Below are positions 27,616-37,037 of a DNA stretch of 64,000 nt, piece by piece. The DNA comes from Chlorobiota bacterium (GTDB taxonomy: Bacteria; Bacteroidota; Ignavibacteria; Kapaibacteriales; NICIL-2), in NCBI GenBank assembly GCA_026415505.1, contig JAOAGY010000003.1, forward strand, positions 1 through 64,000. The letters are read 5' to 3'. The position numbers and the translations under genes were made by a program. A model generated the notes under the pieces. It ran no database searches. It saw only the letters and a list, made by a program, of their open reading frames with translations, and was not told where the DNA came from. Numbering within the stretch: the first letter of the stretch is position 1; the number at the start of each line of letters is the position of its first letter.

Positions 27616-27800
27616 GGCAAACCTCGGCATGTAGTGAAACATCGAAAAAAGATGTGCTCGACTTACGATCACGACTGCAATAATGATCTCGATGCGAATT
27701 TCGTTTCAGTTTGATCGGGATTTTTCTCAAACCAAAATAAGAAAAAAAATCGTGCAAACAAAACCTACCCCAATGTACCGTTACACGGAGTCGCCGGCGG

Positions 27801-29336
27801 TCAGATAAACTCGATTTTCCGACCGCTCAATTCTTCCAGTAGCAGTGCGCGACGCTCGGCTCCCCACAACTCGATACCGATTTCTCCGCCAGCCTTCGAG
27901 TGAATCCGAATACAGTCGTCGCCGATTTCGACGTGCACTGCTTCGACGCGCTGCTGGCGCCGGCGGTCGAGTCCCTCGGCGATCCGCAGACACGCTGCCA
28001 TCCAACGAACGGCACGTTTCCACCGTTGCGGTAACGCTGCGAAGTTTTCGTGCTTGCTTTTGGGATGGCTTTTTCGGTGGTACCGCGCGACATTGGCGAT
28101 AATCTCGGCTTCCGTACTCGAAAAGCCCGGCATGACGGCATTGCTGATAATGTAGTAGCTGTGTTTGTGGTGCTGGTCGGGCGAAATGTGATAGCCGACA
28201 TCGTGCAGCAGTGCGGCAGCTTCGAGCAACTCTCGTTCGGCATCGCCCAAGCCGTGCAGCGAGTGCAAGCCGTCGAACAGTTGCAGGGCGAGCCGGGCGA
28301 CATGTTGCGCGTGCGCTCGATCCACGCCGTACCGCTGGCACATCTGCTCGATCGTCGCTGCTCGCAAGTGCACCAAGTGGTGGTATTGCCGCTGATCGCG
28401 CAAATGCTGCGCTGTATCGAAGACGACCCCCTCGCGCAGAGCATACGTCGAGACGACCACGTGCGGCAGGTTCATCTGTTCGAGGAAGCGCTCGGCGATG
28501 AGCGCTCCGGCAGTGATGATGTCGGCTCGTTCTGCTTCGACGCCGGCAATCTCGGCGATGCGGCGAGGCGATCCGGCACGAACGATACGCTCGATCGCTT
28601 CCGACAAAGCGTCACGTTCGATGCGCCGCCCGTGCAACTGCCCCGCGCTCGACTTACCGTTTCCGAGCGCAACGCGTGCGAGCGTTTCCCATGTGCCGGA
28701 CGTTACGACGACCTCGTCCCAGCCGACTTTCCTGGCGGCATCGAGCACCGGCGACCACTCGCCCGCCAACGCCTTCCGACACGCTTCTACCGCGCGAGCA
28801 GACCGCGACCGACGGAAACACTGCTCGGTCAGGCGAATCGCGCCGATTTTTTCGCTGCGCACGAAAAGCACTTCGCCGCGTTCGCCGATGACGACTTCGG
28901 TCGAACCTCCGCCGATGTCGCAGACGCACAAACGCTGCTCGACCAGCGGCAGACCGTGAATGACACCGACGTAAATCAAGCGCCCCTCCTCTTCGCCCGA
29001 AATCACCTCGATCCGCACGCCCGTTCGCTGCTCGACCTGGCGCAAGAATTCTTCGCGGTTGAGCGCCTCGCGAACGGCGCTCGTCCCGACAGCTCGAACG
29101 AACGCGCCATGCTGGCGAGCCATCGCGACAAAACGCTCCATCACCAGCACGCCGCGTTCGATTGCATCGTCGCTCAAATGCTTGATGTCGCCACCGGATT
29201 TTCCCAGCCGCACCACCTCGCGATCGCGTGCGAGAATTTCCATCGTCCCGTTGGCACCGACACGAGCGACGATCATGTGGATGGAGTTCGTGCCGACGTC
29301 GATCGCCGCAATCGGTGGCAAATCGTTCCCGCTCAT
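27801..29336 (-). CDS. ppx: Exopolyphosphatase/pppGpp phosphohydrolase (Ppx/GppA family) with HD domain
   Basis: Hydrolyses terminal phosphates of polyphosphate or the 5' phosphate of pppGpp. The 511 residues contain the ASKHA fold with AAIDVGTNSIHMIVA (phosphate 1), the catalytic Glu region ISGEEEGRLIY and the glycine loop VCDIGGGSTEVV. The C-terminal third is an HD-like domain with LLHDVGYHIS and HHKHSYYII. Full-length form similar to E. coli Ppx. Its ATG overlaps the stop of the tiny membrane protein gene upstream (ATGA). A link to the Pst phosphate system at 58-62 kb is plausible but unproven. Confidence 0.93.
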   Translation of the reverse strand: MSGNDLPPIAAIDVGTNSIHMIVARVGANGTMEILARDREVVRLGKSGGDIKHLSDDAIERGVLVMERFVAMARQHGAFVRAVGTSAVREALNREEFLRQVEQRTGVRIEVISGEEEGRLIYVGVIHGLPLVEQRLCVCDIGGGSTEVVIGERGEVLFVRSEKIGAIRLTEQCFRRSRSARAVEACRKALAGEWSPVLDAARKVGWDEVVVTSGTWETLARVALGNGKSSAGQLHGRRIERDALSEAIERIVRAGSPRRIAEIAGVEAERADIITAGALIAERFLEQMNLPHVVVSTYALREGVVFDTAQHLRDQRQYHHLVHLRAATIEQMCQRYGVDRAHAQHVARLALQLFDGLHSLHGLGDAERELLEAAALLHDVGYHISPDQHHKHSYYIISNAVMPGFSSTEAEIIANVARYHRKSHPKSKHENFAALPQRWKRAVRWMAACLRIAEGLDRRRQQRVEAVHVEIGDDCIRIHSKAGGEIGIELWGAERRALLLEELSGRKIEFI

Positions 29337-29506
29337 GGTCGCTGCATCGTTCGAGCGGTTCCCACTTTTTCAGGGACGATCGGCGGATGCCGTCGGACAG
29401 AAACTCGCTTTCGCCCCGACAGTCGCCGGACAAAGCCGAGTCCATAGAGACCGAAACCGGTCACGATCGTAGCGATCGCAAACAGAACGAGAACCAGCCG
29501 AGCCAT
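29333..29506 (-). CDS. Tiny membrane protein coupled to ppx
   Basis: 57 residues with one transmembrane helix (VLVLFAIATIVTGFGLYGLGF) and a basic tail (RRLSGRKRVSVRRH). I do not recognise it. Support for a real gene: the ATG at 29506 lies about 20 bases below a two-box promoter at 29533-29563, and the stop overlaps the ppx ATG in an ATGA junction. It could simply be a leader cistron that sets ppx translation, or a membrane partner of Ppx. Confidence 0.6.
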   Translation of the reverse strand: MARLVLVLFAIATIVTGFGLYGLGFVRRLSGRKRVSVRRHPPIVPEKVGTARTMQRP

Positions 29507-29532
29507 TTCGGCATTCGTTCGATAGTGCTGCA

Positions 29533-29563
29533 CAAAAATAGAGTCGCCTCGCCACAGACACAA
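29533..29563 (-). promoter_or_regulatory. Bacteroidota-type promoter for the small membrane protein and ppx
   Basis: Minus strand: TTG (29563-29561), 20 bases, then TATTTTTG (29540-29533), matching TTG-N-TAnnTTTG. Predicted transcript start near 29526, 20 bases before the ATG at 29506. Confidence 0.6.
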
Positions 29564-29603
29564 GAAACTAACTTTGCCACCGCAAACTCTCTGCCTGTGC
29601 ACG

Positions 29604-30788
29604 ATGCGGTATCGGTGGCTCGACTACTTGCGCGGCATTGCTGCGCTGTGGATGATCGAAGTGCACGTCGTGGACGTCGCGCTCGGTCCACAGTGGCACT
29701 CGTCGTGGTGGTTCCCATGGCTGAGCCTGACACACGGTTTCGTCGCCGTCGCGTTTCTGTTTTGCGCAGGCGGCGCCCTCGCGATCACACTCGAACGGAA
29801 GCTCGACGCATACCGGAGACTGGAGCGCCCGCTGTGGGATTACCTCGGTAGGTTAGGCTTGCTCTTGGTCATCGGCTACTGGCTGCATTTGCCGGCTTTT
29901 TCGCTGGAAAGAACGCTTCGCGCGACGCCCGAAGAACTCGTCCGTCTGGCAGATTGCGACATTCTTCAAACGATCGCGTACAGCTCGCTCGTTGCGCTTG
30001 CGATAGCTCTTCTGATCCCGCGTCCGAACTGGTATCGGAACGTGTTCGCGCTGACGACTGCCGCATGTGCACTGCTGACGCCGCTCGTCTGGGAGCTTCG
30101 GTTGGATACGACGCTTCCGCTGTTTGTCGGTGCACTCGTTGCCCCGCAACCGGTGAGCAAGTTCCCGCTGGTGCCGTTTGCAGCGTACTTTTTCGCTGGT
30201 GCGTGGATCGTACCGCTCCTGCGCGATCGGAGCCGCCGAGTACTCTGGATCGTTGCCTTCGCCTGCGCTGCACTGGCGATTGCGACAGCAGCGATCGGTT
30301 TTTCGTCGCCGAAGCAGTGGTGGAATTCGTCACCGATGCATGTCGTGTTCCGTCTCAGTGGTACCGTCGCTGTGCTCGCGTTTTTGATGCTTGCCAGCGA
30401 GCGTCTCGAAGCGTTTCGAGCACACCGCGTGATTCTACTCGCTGGACAGCAGTCGTTGTGGGTGTACGTGTTTCACTTGCTGCTGGTCTATGGCTCGGTC
30501 GGCGGGAAAGGGCTGTCGTCGGCAATCGGGCACAGCTTCGGTCCGGTGGAAACCGCTCTGCTCGTTATCGCGATCGCCACGATTACGCTGGCGACGACGT
30601 GGGGCTGGGCATATCTCAAGCGATCCATGCCGGATGTCGTTCGCACGGTCGTCGTTGCGGTCGTCATTGTTGCCGCGGTAACGTTCGTGTTGCTACCGGC
30701 GCGACTGGCTGCTCTGCTCTCTACGGGCGAATCGGCTCGACGGGATGGAGCTGCACCGGTGGCGGTGCGTAGCGATCTTCCTCGATAA
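29604..30788 (+). CDS. Multi-pass membrane acyltransferase (DUF1624/HGSNAT-like)
   Basis: Protein of 394 residues with about ten hydrophobic helices. The opening YRWLDYLRGIAALWMIEVHV carries the Asp-x-x-Arg-Gly and helix-end His pattern of heparan-alpha-glucosaminide acetyltransferase and related membrane acyltransferases. CDILQTIAYSSL resembles the conserved second block, and QSLWVYVFHLLLVYG a late His-containing helix. It probably transfers an acyl group from acyl-CoA to an extracytoplasmic sugar or lipid; the acceptor is unknown. A TAACTTTG element at 29569-29576 is a possible -7 box. The last 68 bases overlap the 3' end of the PBP1A gene on the other strand. Confidence 0.75.
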   Translation: MRYRWLDYLRGIAALWMIEVHVVDVALGPQWHSSWWFPWLSLTHGFVAVAFLFCAGGALAITLERKLDAYRRLERPLWDYLGRLGLLLVIGYWLHLPAFSLERTLRATPEELVRLADCDILQTIAYSSLVALAIALLIPRPNWYRNVFALTTAACALLTPLVWELRLDTTLPLFVGALVAPQPVSKFPLVPFAAYFFAGAWIVPLLRDRSRRVLWIVAFACAALAIATAAIGFSSPKQWWNSSPMHVVFRLSGTVAVLAFLMLASERLEAFRAHRVILLAGQQSLWVYVFHLLLVYGSVGGKGLSSAIGHSFGPVETALLVIAIATITLATTWGWAYLKRSMPDVVRTVVVAVVIVAAVTFVLLPARLAALLSTGESARRDGAAPVAVRSDLPR

Positions 30789-32880
30789 CCTGACGTGCCT
30801 GTTCGAGCGGAATCGGGACGATCGTCGAATCGCGGTCGGGGAATGTGCGCTTGGTAAAGCCGAGCGATGGATCGGCATAAATTTTCGCCATCAGCCGTCC
30901 CCAAATCGGTGCTGCAGCTTTACCGCCCATCCCATACGCACCGGTGAATTTGATGCGGTGGTCATCGAAACCGAGCCACACACCGGCGACCAGCTCCGGT
31001 GTCATGCCGACAAACCATGCATCGGCATAATCGTTCGTGGTGCCGGTTTTGCCGGCAGCGTCGTAGCGGTAGAACTGCCGAACGGTCGAGCCAGTGCCGC
31101 CATCGACGACGCCTTGCAACAGACGAATCATCGTGCGGCACACCTGCGGACTGAGCGCATCGGTGACGCTGGCGGGGAGTTTGCCGCGATAGATTTCGCG
31201 CCCCATGCGGTCGCGAATCGCACGAATCGCAACCGGTGGAACCGCAATGCCGCTGTTGAGGAACGTTCCGTATGCGCTGACCAGGTCGATCGGATAAACT
31301 TCCTCGACGCCCAATGCCAGTGCCGGGAATGGATCCATCGGCGTAGTGATGCCCATTTTTCGCGCCAGTGCGACGACACGTTCCGGCGTGGTGTACTGCG
31401 TGATCACGCGTGCTGCGACGGTGTTGATCGAGAATTTGATCGCCGTTGCGACATCCACCGCTCCAGCATGCGACGAACCACGCGGCGACCACGTCCGCCC
31501 ATCGGCGAAGGTGTACGTAAACGGCGTCGCGTCGATGATAGTCGTCTCGTCGAGCGTACCATCGGCGAGTGCCGCTGCATAGACGAACGGTTTGAACGCC
31601 GAGCCGGGTTGGCGACGAATTTCGGTGCAGTGGTTGAGCGAATAGCGCGAGCCTGCGCCACGCTCGAACGCCAGCGGTGACGAACCGACCATCGCCAGTA
31701 TCGCGCCGGTTTTCGGATCGAGGACGACAAGCCCACACTGGACCGTCGTCACAGCGCGCTTGACCGAATCGACGAAGTGTTGCGACGAAAGCAATCTGCG
31801 CTCGACGCGCTGCTGCTCTTCGGGCGATTCGGCAGCCAAATATGCCGGGTGCGACTGCGCTGCTTTCTGGAGAATCGCTGCCAGCAAATCCTTGTGTGCG
31901 TTCCACGACCACGAGCGGTCGAACTCGCGTTGGAACTGCTCGAGCTGTTCGCGCACGGCTTCGTTGGCATAGCGTTGAATGCGCGCGTCGAGCGTCGTTT
32001 CGATCGTCAAACCGTCGCGGTAGAGGTCGTAGTCCTGCAAGCGTGAATCGCGTGCGAGTTTTTTGCGCAGCATTTCGACAAAATGCGGTGCCAGTCCGCC
32101 GCGGCGCTCGGGTGTGAGCGATTCCGACGCCAAAACGATCGGCTCACGGGCATACTGGGCACGTTGCTGCGGTGTGAGAAAGCCCGCCTCCTCCATCAGC
32201 GCCAGCACGAGATTGCGCCGACGGAGCGCTCGCTCGTAGTTGGTTTGTGCGTCGTATGTCGCCGGTGCTTTCAGCAGCGCGACCAAGTAGGCGCACTCCG
32301 CCGGGGTCAATTGGCGCGGATGTTTGCCGAAGTATTCCTGTGCTGCGACGTAAATGCCGTAAGCGCCGCGACCGAAGTTGACCGTGTTGGCGTACATCTC
32401 CAGGATTTCGTTCTTGGTGTACGTGTGCTCGATCTGCACAGCGGTAATCGCTTCGCGGAGCTTGCGCGCAATGGTCGGCTCTTGGTTGAAGTAGAGATTC
32501 CGCGCCAGTTGCTGCGTGATCGTCGAAGCGCCTTCTTTGGCACGGAGCGCCAGCACGTTTTTGACCGTCGCTTTGACGATTCGCCACAGGTGAATTCCCC
32601 AGTGGTTGTAAAACTCACGGTCTTCGGTGGCGATGAGCGCTTGGAAGAACGCCGCAGGGATGCTATCGTAGGGCACATAGAGCCGACGCTTGACGAAAAA
32701 GTTTTCGATCGGACGACCGTTGCGATCGAGAATGCGCGTGGCGTACTCTTGCGGTGGGTTTTCCAGTTGCTCCAGCGATGGGAGCGTACCGATCACTGCC
32801 GAGTCGAACCACACCACCAATGCTGCAATCGCGACGACCGCTACAGCGATGGCGTAACCGACCTTGGCACTGCTTGTCAT
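30721..32880 (-). CDS. mrcA: Class A penicillin-binding protein (transglycosylase/transpeptidase)
   Basis: Polymerises and cross-links peptidoglycan. The 719 residues comprise an N-terminal anchor helix (about 9-24), a GT51 glycosyltransferase domain with catalytic Glu in ATEDREFYNHWG (Glu86) and the STITQQLARNL block, and a transpeptidase domain with SAFK (Ser near 428), SIN (FSINTVA) and KTGT (near 610). The motif PGSAFKPF is intact. ATG 32880 lacks a Shine-Dalgarno site but gives the usual cytoplasmic stub. The C-terminus overlaps the convergent acyltransferase gene. Confidence 0.95.
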   Translation of the reverse strand: MTSSAKVGYAIAVAVVAIAALVVWFDSAVIGTLPSLEQLENPPQEYATRILDRNGRPIENFFVKRRLYVPYDSIPAAFFQALIATEDREFYNHWGIHLWRIVKATVKNVLALRAKEGASTITQQLARNLYFNQEPTIARKLREAITAVQIEHTYTKNEILEMYANTVNFGRGAYGIYVAAQEYFGKHPRQLTPAECAYLVALLKAPATYDAQTNYERALRRRNLVLALMEEAGFLTPQQRAQYAREPIVLASESLTPERRGGLAPHFVEMLRKKLARDSRLQDYDLYRDGLTIETTLDARIQRYANEAVREQLEQFQREFDRSWSWNAHKDLLAAILQKAAQSHPAYLAAESPEEQQRVERRLLSSQHFVDSVKRAVTTVQCGLVVLDPKTGAILAMVGSSPLAFERGAGSRYSLNHCTEIRRQPGSAFKPFVYAAALADGTLDETTIIDATPFTYTFADGRTWSPRGSSHAGAVDVATAIKFSINTVAARVITQYTTPERVVALARKMGITTPMDPFPALALGVEEVYPIDLVSAYGTFLNSGIAVPPVAIRAIRDRMGREIYRGKLPASVTDALSPQVCRTMIRLLQGVVDGGTGSTVRQFYRYDAAGKTGTTNDYADAWFVGMTPELVAGVWLGFDDHRIKFTGAYGMGGKAAAPIWGRLMAKIYADPSLGFTKRTFPDRDSTIVPIPLEQARQVIEEDRYAPPPVQLHPVEPIRP

Positions 32881-32920
32881 CGGATCACCGACAGTGAAGA
32901 CACAGTATTTCGCCGTGTGC

Positions 32921-32960
32921 AAAATACATGCCCCCGATCGCCTGAAACGATGCGGGGGCA
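32921..32960 (-). terminator. Intrinsic terminator after rpsD
   Basis: Minus strand: stem TGCCCCCG/CGGGGGCA, extended inside by ATCG/CGAT, then TGTATTTTG. It sits between the rpsD stop (33013) and the PBP1A start (32880). Confidence 0.65.
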
Positions 32961-33012
32961 TATCGTCGTTGCACGGGAAAGCCGACCATGTTCGGCGATG
33001 ATGCCAGTGCGA

Positions 33013-33615
33013 TTACCGCGAGTAGTACTCGACGACCAGCGGCACTTCGCACACGATGGGGACATCTTCGCGTGGCGGCAAATAGAGGTATTTCGCCGTC
33101 AGATCGGCTTTGGACACTTCCAGGTACGGAACCGGCTGTGCCGTGCGGACGGCATTCTGGAAGCATTCGAGCTTGCGGCTTTTTTCGCGGACACTGATGA
33201 CGTCGTTCGGCTTGACGCGATAGGACGGAATATCCACCTTGCGACCGTTGACCTCGATGTGTCCGTGGCGAACGTATTGCCGCGCCGCGTAGATCGTCGG
33301 CGCAAAACCGGCACGATAAACCAGCGCATCGAGCCGCGATTCGAGCAGTTGGACGAGGTTGTCCCCCGTGTTGCCCGCCAAGCGCGAGGCTTCTTCGAAA
33401 TAGTTGCGCATCTGCCGCTCGTGGACGTTGTATTGCAAGCGCAGGCGTTGTTTTTCCAGAAGCTGCCGCCCATAGTCGCTCAGTTTCGCACGGCGCTTGA
33501 CCGGTCCGTGTTGCCCCGGCGGGTAGGGCTTGCGATCCATGTATTTGCGGGCTTTCGGCGTCAGCGAAAAGCCCAATTTGCGCGAGAGTTTGACCTTCGG
33601 TCCAGTGTATTTCAT
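33013..33615 (-). CDS. rpsD: Small-subunit ribosomal protein S4, apparently the alternative form
   Basis: Protein of 200 residues, primary 16S rRNA binder. The N-terminus MKYTGPKVKLSRKLGF and YPPGQHGP are diagnostic; the S4 RNA-binding domain follows (LESRLDALVYRAGFAPTIYA, RHGHIEVNGRKVDIPSY). No zinc-binding Cys cluster is present. The gene is not in the usual rpsM-rpsK-rpsD-rpoA operon but alone beside an EF-G gene. The TPKARKYMDRKPYPPGQHG and YNVHERQMRNYFEEA segments resemble the stand-alone S4 paralogue of planctomycetes and deltaproteobacteria, from memory. A 13-base palindrome (ACAAAACTTTTGT, 33642-33654) lies just upstream. Confidence 0.94.
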   Translation of the reverse strand: MKYTGPKVKLSRKLGFSLTPKARKYMDRKPYPPGQHGPVKRRAKLSDYGRQLLEKQRLRLQYNVHERQMRNYFEEASRLAGNTGDNLVQLLESRLDALVYRAGFAPTIYAARQYVRHGHIEVNGRKVDIPSYRVKPNDVISVREKSRKLECFQNAVRTAQPVPYLEVSKADLTAKYLYLPPREDVPIVCEVPLVVEYYSR

Positions 33616-33739
33616 GAGCGTACCACGCTACAAAAGATGGAACAAAACTTTTGTGCAACATTTTCCTGCCGCACGATGTGCACGGCAGGGGTACGTTGAC
33701 AGTCGAACGCCGAACGAGCCACGAGCGCGAAAATAGCGG

Positions 33740-35872
33740 TCACTTGTTGCCTTCGGCGCGTTTTTTCTGGTATTCGCGCACCATTTCTTCCTGCACGGCA
33801 CGCGGCACTTGCGCGTACTTGAGGAACTCCATGGTGAACTCGCCTTTTCCTTGCGTGACCGAGCGCAGATCGGTCGAATAGCCGAACATTTCTTGCAGCG
33901 GCACTTCGGCGGTGATGACGACGTAGCCCGCTTCGCTTTCGGTGCCGATGATCACGCCGCGACGTTGGTTGATTTGCCCGATAACAACGCCCTGGAACTC
34001 TTCTGGCGCCGACACTTCGAGCTTCATGATCGGCTCGAGCACGACGGGATTGGCACGCATGTAGCACTCGCGAATCGCGGCTTTCGCTGCCGTCTTGAAC
34101 GCCATTTCGGATGAGTCCACAGGGTGCGTCGAGCCGTCGTTGAGAACGACACGGACGCGCTGGACAGGTTGCCCGATGAGCATACCTTCTTTGAGCTGCT
34201 CCTGGAATCCGTCGTCGCAGGCGGGGATGAACTCGCGCGAGATCACACCGCCGACGATCGCGTCCACGAACTCGTAGTTGTTCGGGTTGTCCGGTTCGAG
34301 CGGCTCGATGTAGCCCGCCACGCGCGCGAATTGTCCGGCACCGCCGGTTTGTTTTTTGTGCGTGTAGTTGAACTCGGCACGCTTGGTGATCGTTTCGCGG
34401 AAGGCGACCTTCGGACGCCCGACGACGACCTCGCAGTTGTACTCGCGCTTGATGCGCTCGATGTAGATTTCCAAGTGCAGTTCACCCATGCCGCGGATGA
34501 TCGTCTCGCCGGTCTCTTCGTCGCGATAGACACGGAACGTCGGGTCTTCCTTTGTGAAGCGATTGAGCGCTTTGGAGAAGTTCGCCAAGCTCGTTTTGTC
34601 CTTCGGCGACACTGCCAGCTCGATGACCGGCTCGGGCACGAACATCGAGGTCATCGTCAGATTGACCGAGCCATCGGTGAACGTGTCGCCCGTAGCGCAG
34701 TCCACACCGAACATCGCGACGATGTCGCCGGCGAGCGCTTCGTCGATGTCGTGCATTTCGCTGGCGTGCATGCGCACCAGCCGCGGCACCTTGATTTTTT
34801 TGCCGGTGGCGTTGTTGACGATCACATCGCCTTTGCGCACGCGCCCTTGGTAAATGCGCATGTAGGTGAGCTGACCGTAGCGACCGTCTTCGAGCTTGAA
34901 GGCATATGCAACGAGCGGACGATCCGGATCGGGCGTAATCAGCACACGCTCTTCGTCGCGGTCGCGGTCGAGCGCATAGTTTTCGACCTCGAACGGATTC
35001 GGCAGGAACATACACACACCATCGAGCAGCGGCTGGACGCCTTTGTTTTGCTTGGCGGTACCGACAAACACGGGCGTGACTTTGAGCGCGATTGTCGCCT
35101 TCCGGATTGCGGCGATGATTTCGTCGGCTGAGATGTCTTCTTCCATCAGGTACTTTTCGGCGATCGCGTCGTCGTAATCGGCAGCCTTTTCGATGAGCTT
35201 GGTTCGGTATTCGTGCGCGATGTCGAGCATGTCGGCGGGAATTTCTTCTTCGCGGACGAATTCACCGTTGTCCCCATCGAAATAGAGCGCTTTCATGTGA
35301 ATCAGGTCCACGACGCCGCGGAATTGGTCCTCCGCACCGATCGGGATGTTGATCATCACCGGATCGTGATGGAGCTTTTCGCGCAATTGCTGCACGACGC
35401 GGTAGGCGTTCGCACCGGCACGGTCGAGCTTGTTGATGAACGCAATGCGCGGCACGTTGTAGCGGCGCATCTGACGATCGACCGTGATGGACTGGCTCTG
35501 CACACCGGCAACACCGCAGAGCACGAGAATCGCACCGTCGAGGACGCGCAGTGCACGTTCGACCTCGATGGTGAAGTCCACGTGACCGGGCGTATCGATC
35601 AAGTTGATGTGATAGCCCTTCCACTGGCAATACGTCGCCGCCGACTGGATCGTGATACCCTTTTCGCGTTCGAGGTCCATCGAGTCCATCGTCGGACCGG
35701 CGCCGTCTTTGGAGCGCACCTCGACGATCCTGTGGATACGTCCGGTGTAGTAGAGGATGCGCTCGCTCAGCGTCGTTTTGCCCGAGTCGATATGGGCAGA
35801 GATTCCGATGTTTCGCAGCCGGGCAATGTCAATGCCCACCGCCGCAGGTGCGGTAGCAGTCATCGTGCTCAT
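33740..35872 (-). CDS. fusA: Elongation factor G, mitochondrial EF-G1/spdEFG1-like type
   Basis: GTPase that drives ribosomal translocation; 710 residues with the five EF-G domains. G1 reads [20 protein letters not shown], with Ser-Ala and Ser-Gly where ordinary bacterial EF-G has Met-Ala and Ala-Gly. Further marks of the mitochondrial-like group are [20 protein letters not shown] and [16 protein letters not shown]2 ([12 protein letters not shown]), G3 (DTPGHVDF) and G4 (NKLD) are intact. ATG 35872 (MSTMTATAP) was chosen; 35863 and 35884 are alternatives. No tufA, rpsL or rpsG is adjacent, so this is not the str operon and may be an additional EF-G. Confidence 0.92.
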   Translation of the reverse strand: MSTMTATAPAAVGIDIARLRNIGISAHIDSGKTTLSERILYYTGRIHRIVEVRSKDGAGPTMDSMDLEREKGITIQSAATYCQWKGYHINLIDTPGHVDFTIEVERALRVLDGAILVLCGVAGVQSQSITVDRQMRRYNVPRIAFINKLDRAGANAYRVVQQLREKLHHDPVMINIPIGAEDQFRGVVDLIHMKALYFDGDNGEFVREEEIPADMLDIAHEYRTKLIEKAADYDDAIAEKYLMEEDISADEIIAAIRKATIALKVTPVFVGTAKQNKGVQPLLDGVCMFLPNPFEVENYALDRDRDEERVLITPDPDRPLVAYAFKLEDGRYGQLTYMRIYQGRVRKGDVIVNNATGKKIKVPRLVRMHASEMHDIDEALAGDIVAMFGVDCATGDTFTDGSVNLTMTSMFVPEPVIELAVSPKDKTSLANFSKALNRFTKEDPTFRVYRDEETGETIIRGMGELHLEIYIERIKREYNCEVVVGRPKVAFRETITKRAEFNYTHKKQTGGAGQFARVAGYIEPLEPDNPNNYEFVDAIVGGVISREFIPACDDGFQEQLKEGMLIGQPVQRVRVVLNDGSTHPVDSSEMAFKTAAKAAIRECYMRANPVVLEPIMKLEVSAPEEFQGVVIGQINQRRGVIIGTESEAGYVVITAEVPLQEMFGYSTDLRSVTQGKGEFTMEFLKYAQVPRAVQEEMVREYQKKRAEGNK

Positions 35873-35901
35873 ATTGTGCAACATTTTGTTCGTCAAGACT
35901 G

Positions 35902-35909
35902 CAAAAATA
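35902..35909 (-). promoter_or_regulatory. Candidate -7 promoter element of fusA
   Basis: Minus strand reads CGTATTTTTGCA, containing TATTTTTG, the same 12 bases as ahead of rpoZ. The transcript would begin near 35895, giving a leader of about 23 bases. Confidence 0.45.
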
Positions 35910-35999
35910 CGCTCGACGGCTGCGGAAATTGTATCGGCATTACATGGAGCACGCTGTACGTCCGTCCTAAGCAGCACCATCAACCCTTGTGAATGCACC

Positions 36000-36722
36000 A
36001 TGGAACTCGTCTCTGCCTCGTTCCGCGAGGAAGGCGCCGGCGCACGTGTGCGGCGTTTGTTCCCATCGCCCGCGTTGCATTGGCCAGCGACCGATCCCTT
36101 TTTGCTCCTCGATGAATTCTTCGTCGAGGCGCATGCAGGATTTCCCGACCATCCCCACCGCGGATTCGAGATCGTCACCTACATGCTCGACGGCGGTTTC
36201 GAACACCGCGACTCCCTCGGCAATGCCGTCGAAGCACCGGCTGGACATGCGATGCATTTCGTCACCGGCAGCGGCGTGATTCACTCGGAAATGCCGCTCG
36301 GCACAGCACACGGATTACAACTCTGGATCAATTTGCGGCGTCAACACAAAGCCATCGCACCTTCGCTGCACCTCGTCGCACCGGACGCGATGCCCGTGCG
36401 GACCTTCGACGGCGGCATGATTCGCCGCATTGCGTCGCCCGACGGACCAATCGCGCTCCATACGCCGGTCATCTACGACGACGTGCACTTCACCGGCGAA
36501 GGAACGGCAACGTGGAAGATTCCCAGCGACAGTACTGCATTGGTGTACGTCGTCGAAGGCGAGCCGATCGTCGGCGGCATGACTGCCGGGAGCGGACAGC
36601 TTTGTCTGTACGATGGCGGCGACACGGTCGAACTTCGTTCGGCTGCACCTGCTCGCGCGATCGTTCTCATCGGCGAGCGTCATCACGAGAGCGTTCGCTT
36701 CTTCGGTCCGTTCGTCGATTAG
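36000..36722 (+). CDS. Pirin family protein
   Basis: Bicupin protein of 240 residues. The metal site of pirins is present: His-x-His in [12 protein letters not shown] (about 51-62) and His-x-Glu in [10 protein letters not shown]. Bacterial pirins include quercetin 2,3-dioxygenases and regulators of central metabolism; which applies here cannot be told. ATG 36000 matches the family N-terminus. Divergent from fusA and overlapping, at its 3' end, the last 56 bases of the alkyltransferase-like gene. Confidence 0.92.
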   Translation: MELVSASFREEGAGARVRRLFPSPALHWPATDPFLLLDEFFVEAHAGFPDHPHRGFEIVTYMLDGGFEHRDSLGNAVEAPAGHAMHFVTGSGVIHSEMPLGTAHGLQLWINLRRQHKAIAPSLHLVAPDAMPVRTFDGGMIRRIASPDGPIALHTPVIYDDVHFTGEGTATWKIPSDSTALVYVVEGEPIVGGMTAGSGQLCLYDGGDTVELRSAAPARAIVLIGERHHESVRFFGPFVD

Positions 36723-37035
36723 CGTTCGGAATCCACAAATGCCGATCGAGCCGAACGCGATCGCCGTCGAACGTGACGCCTTCGGCTTCGAGCAGTTCGC
36801 GCATCAGTGTCGGCGTGGCAAAGTGCATGCGACCGGTCAGCTCGCCGCACCGATTGACCACGCGATGCGCGGGAATGTCGTCGCGACCGGCAGCGGCATT
36901 GAGTGCCCACCCGACAGTGCGTGCCGACGAACGCATGCCGAGCGCAGCAGCGATGTGTCCGTAGGTGGTCACTTTCCCTCGCGGTATGCAGCGGACGATT
37001 TTCCAGACGCGCTCGTAGAAATCGTCACCGCTCAT
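36667..37035 (-). CDS. Alkyltransferase-like protein (ATL) without the active-site cysteine
   Basis: Protein of 122 residues related to the DNA-binding domain of O6-alkylguanine-DNA alkyltransferase. The helix-turn-helix and Arg finger are kept (RVWKIVRCIPRGKVTTYGHI, SSARTVGWALN), but the active-site PCHRV is replaced by PAHRV (about 58-62). Such ATL proteins bind O6-alkylguanine and hand it to nucleotide excision repair rather than removing it. ATG 37035 lies 2 bases after the pfkA stop, so the gene is probably cotranscribed with pfkA. The C-terminal tail is Arg-rich. Confidence 0.9.
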   Translation of the reverse strand: MSGDDFYERVWKIVRCIPRGKVTTYGHIAAALGMRSSARTVGWALNAAAGRDDIPAHRVVNRCGELTGRMHFATPTLMRELLEAEGVTFDGDRVRLDRHLWIPNANRRTDRRSERSRDDARR

Positions 37036-37037
37036 GC

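Noticed and set aside
33665-33689. Hairpin CCTGCCG/CGGCAGG after fusA as terminator
   Set aside because: It is followed by AAAA on the transcribed strand and has no T tract; evidence too weak to list.
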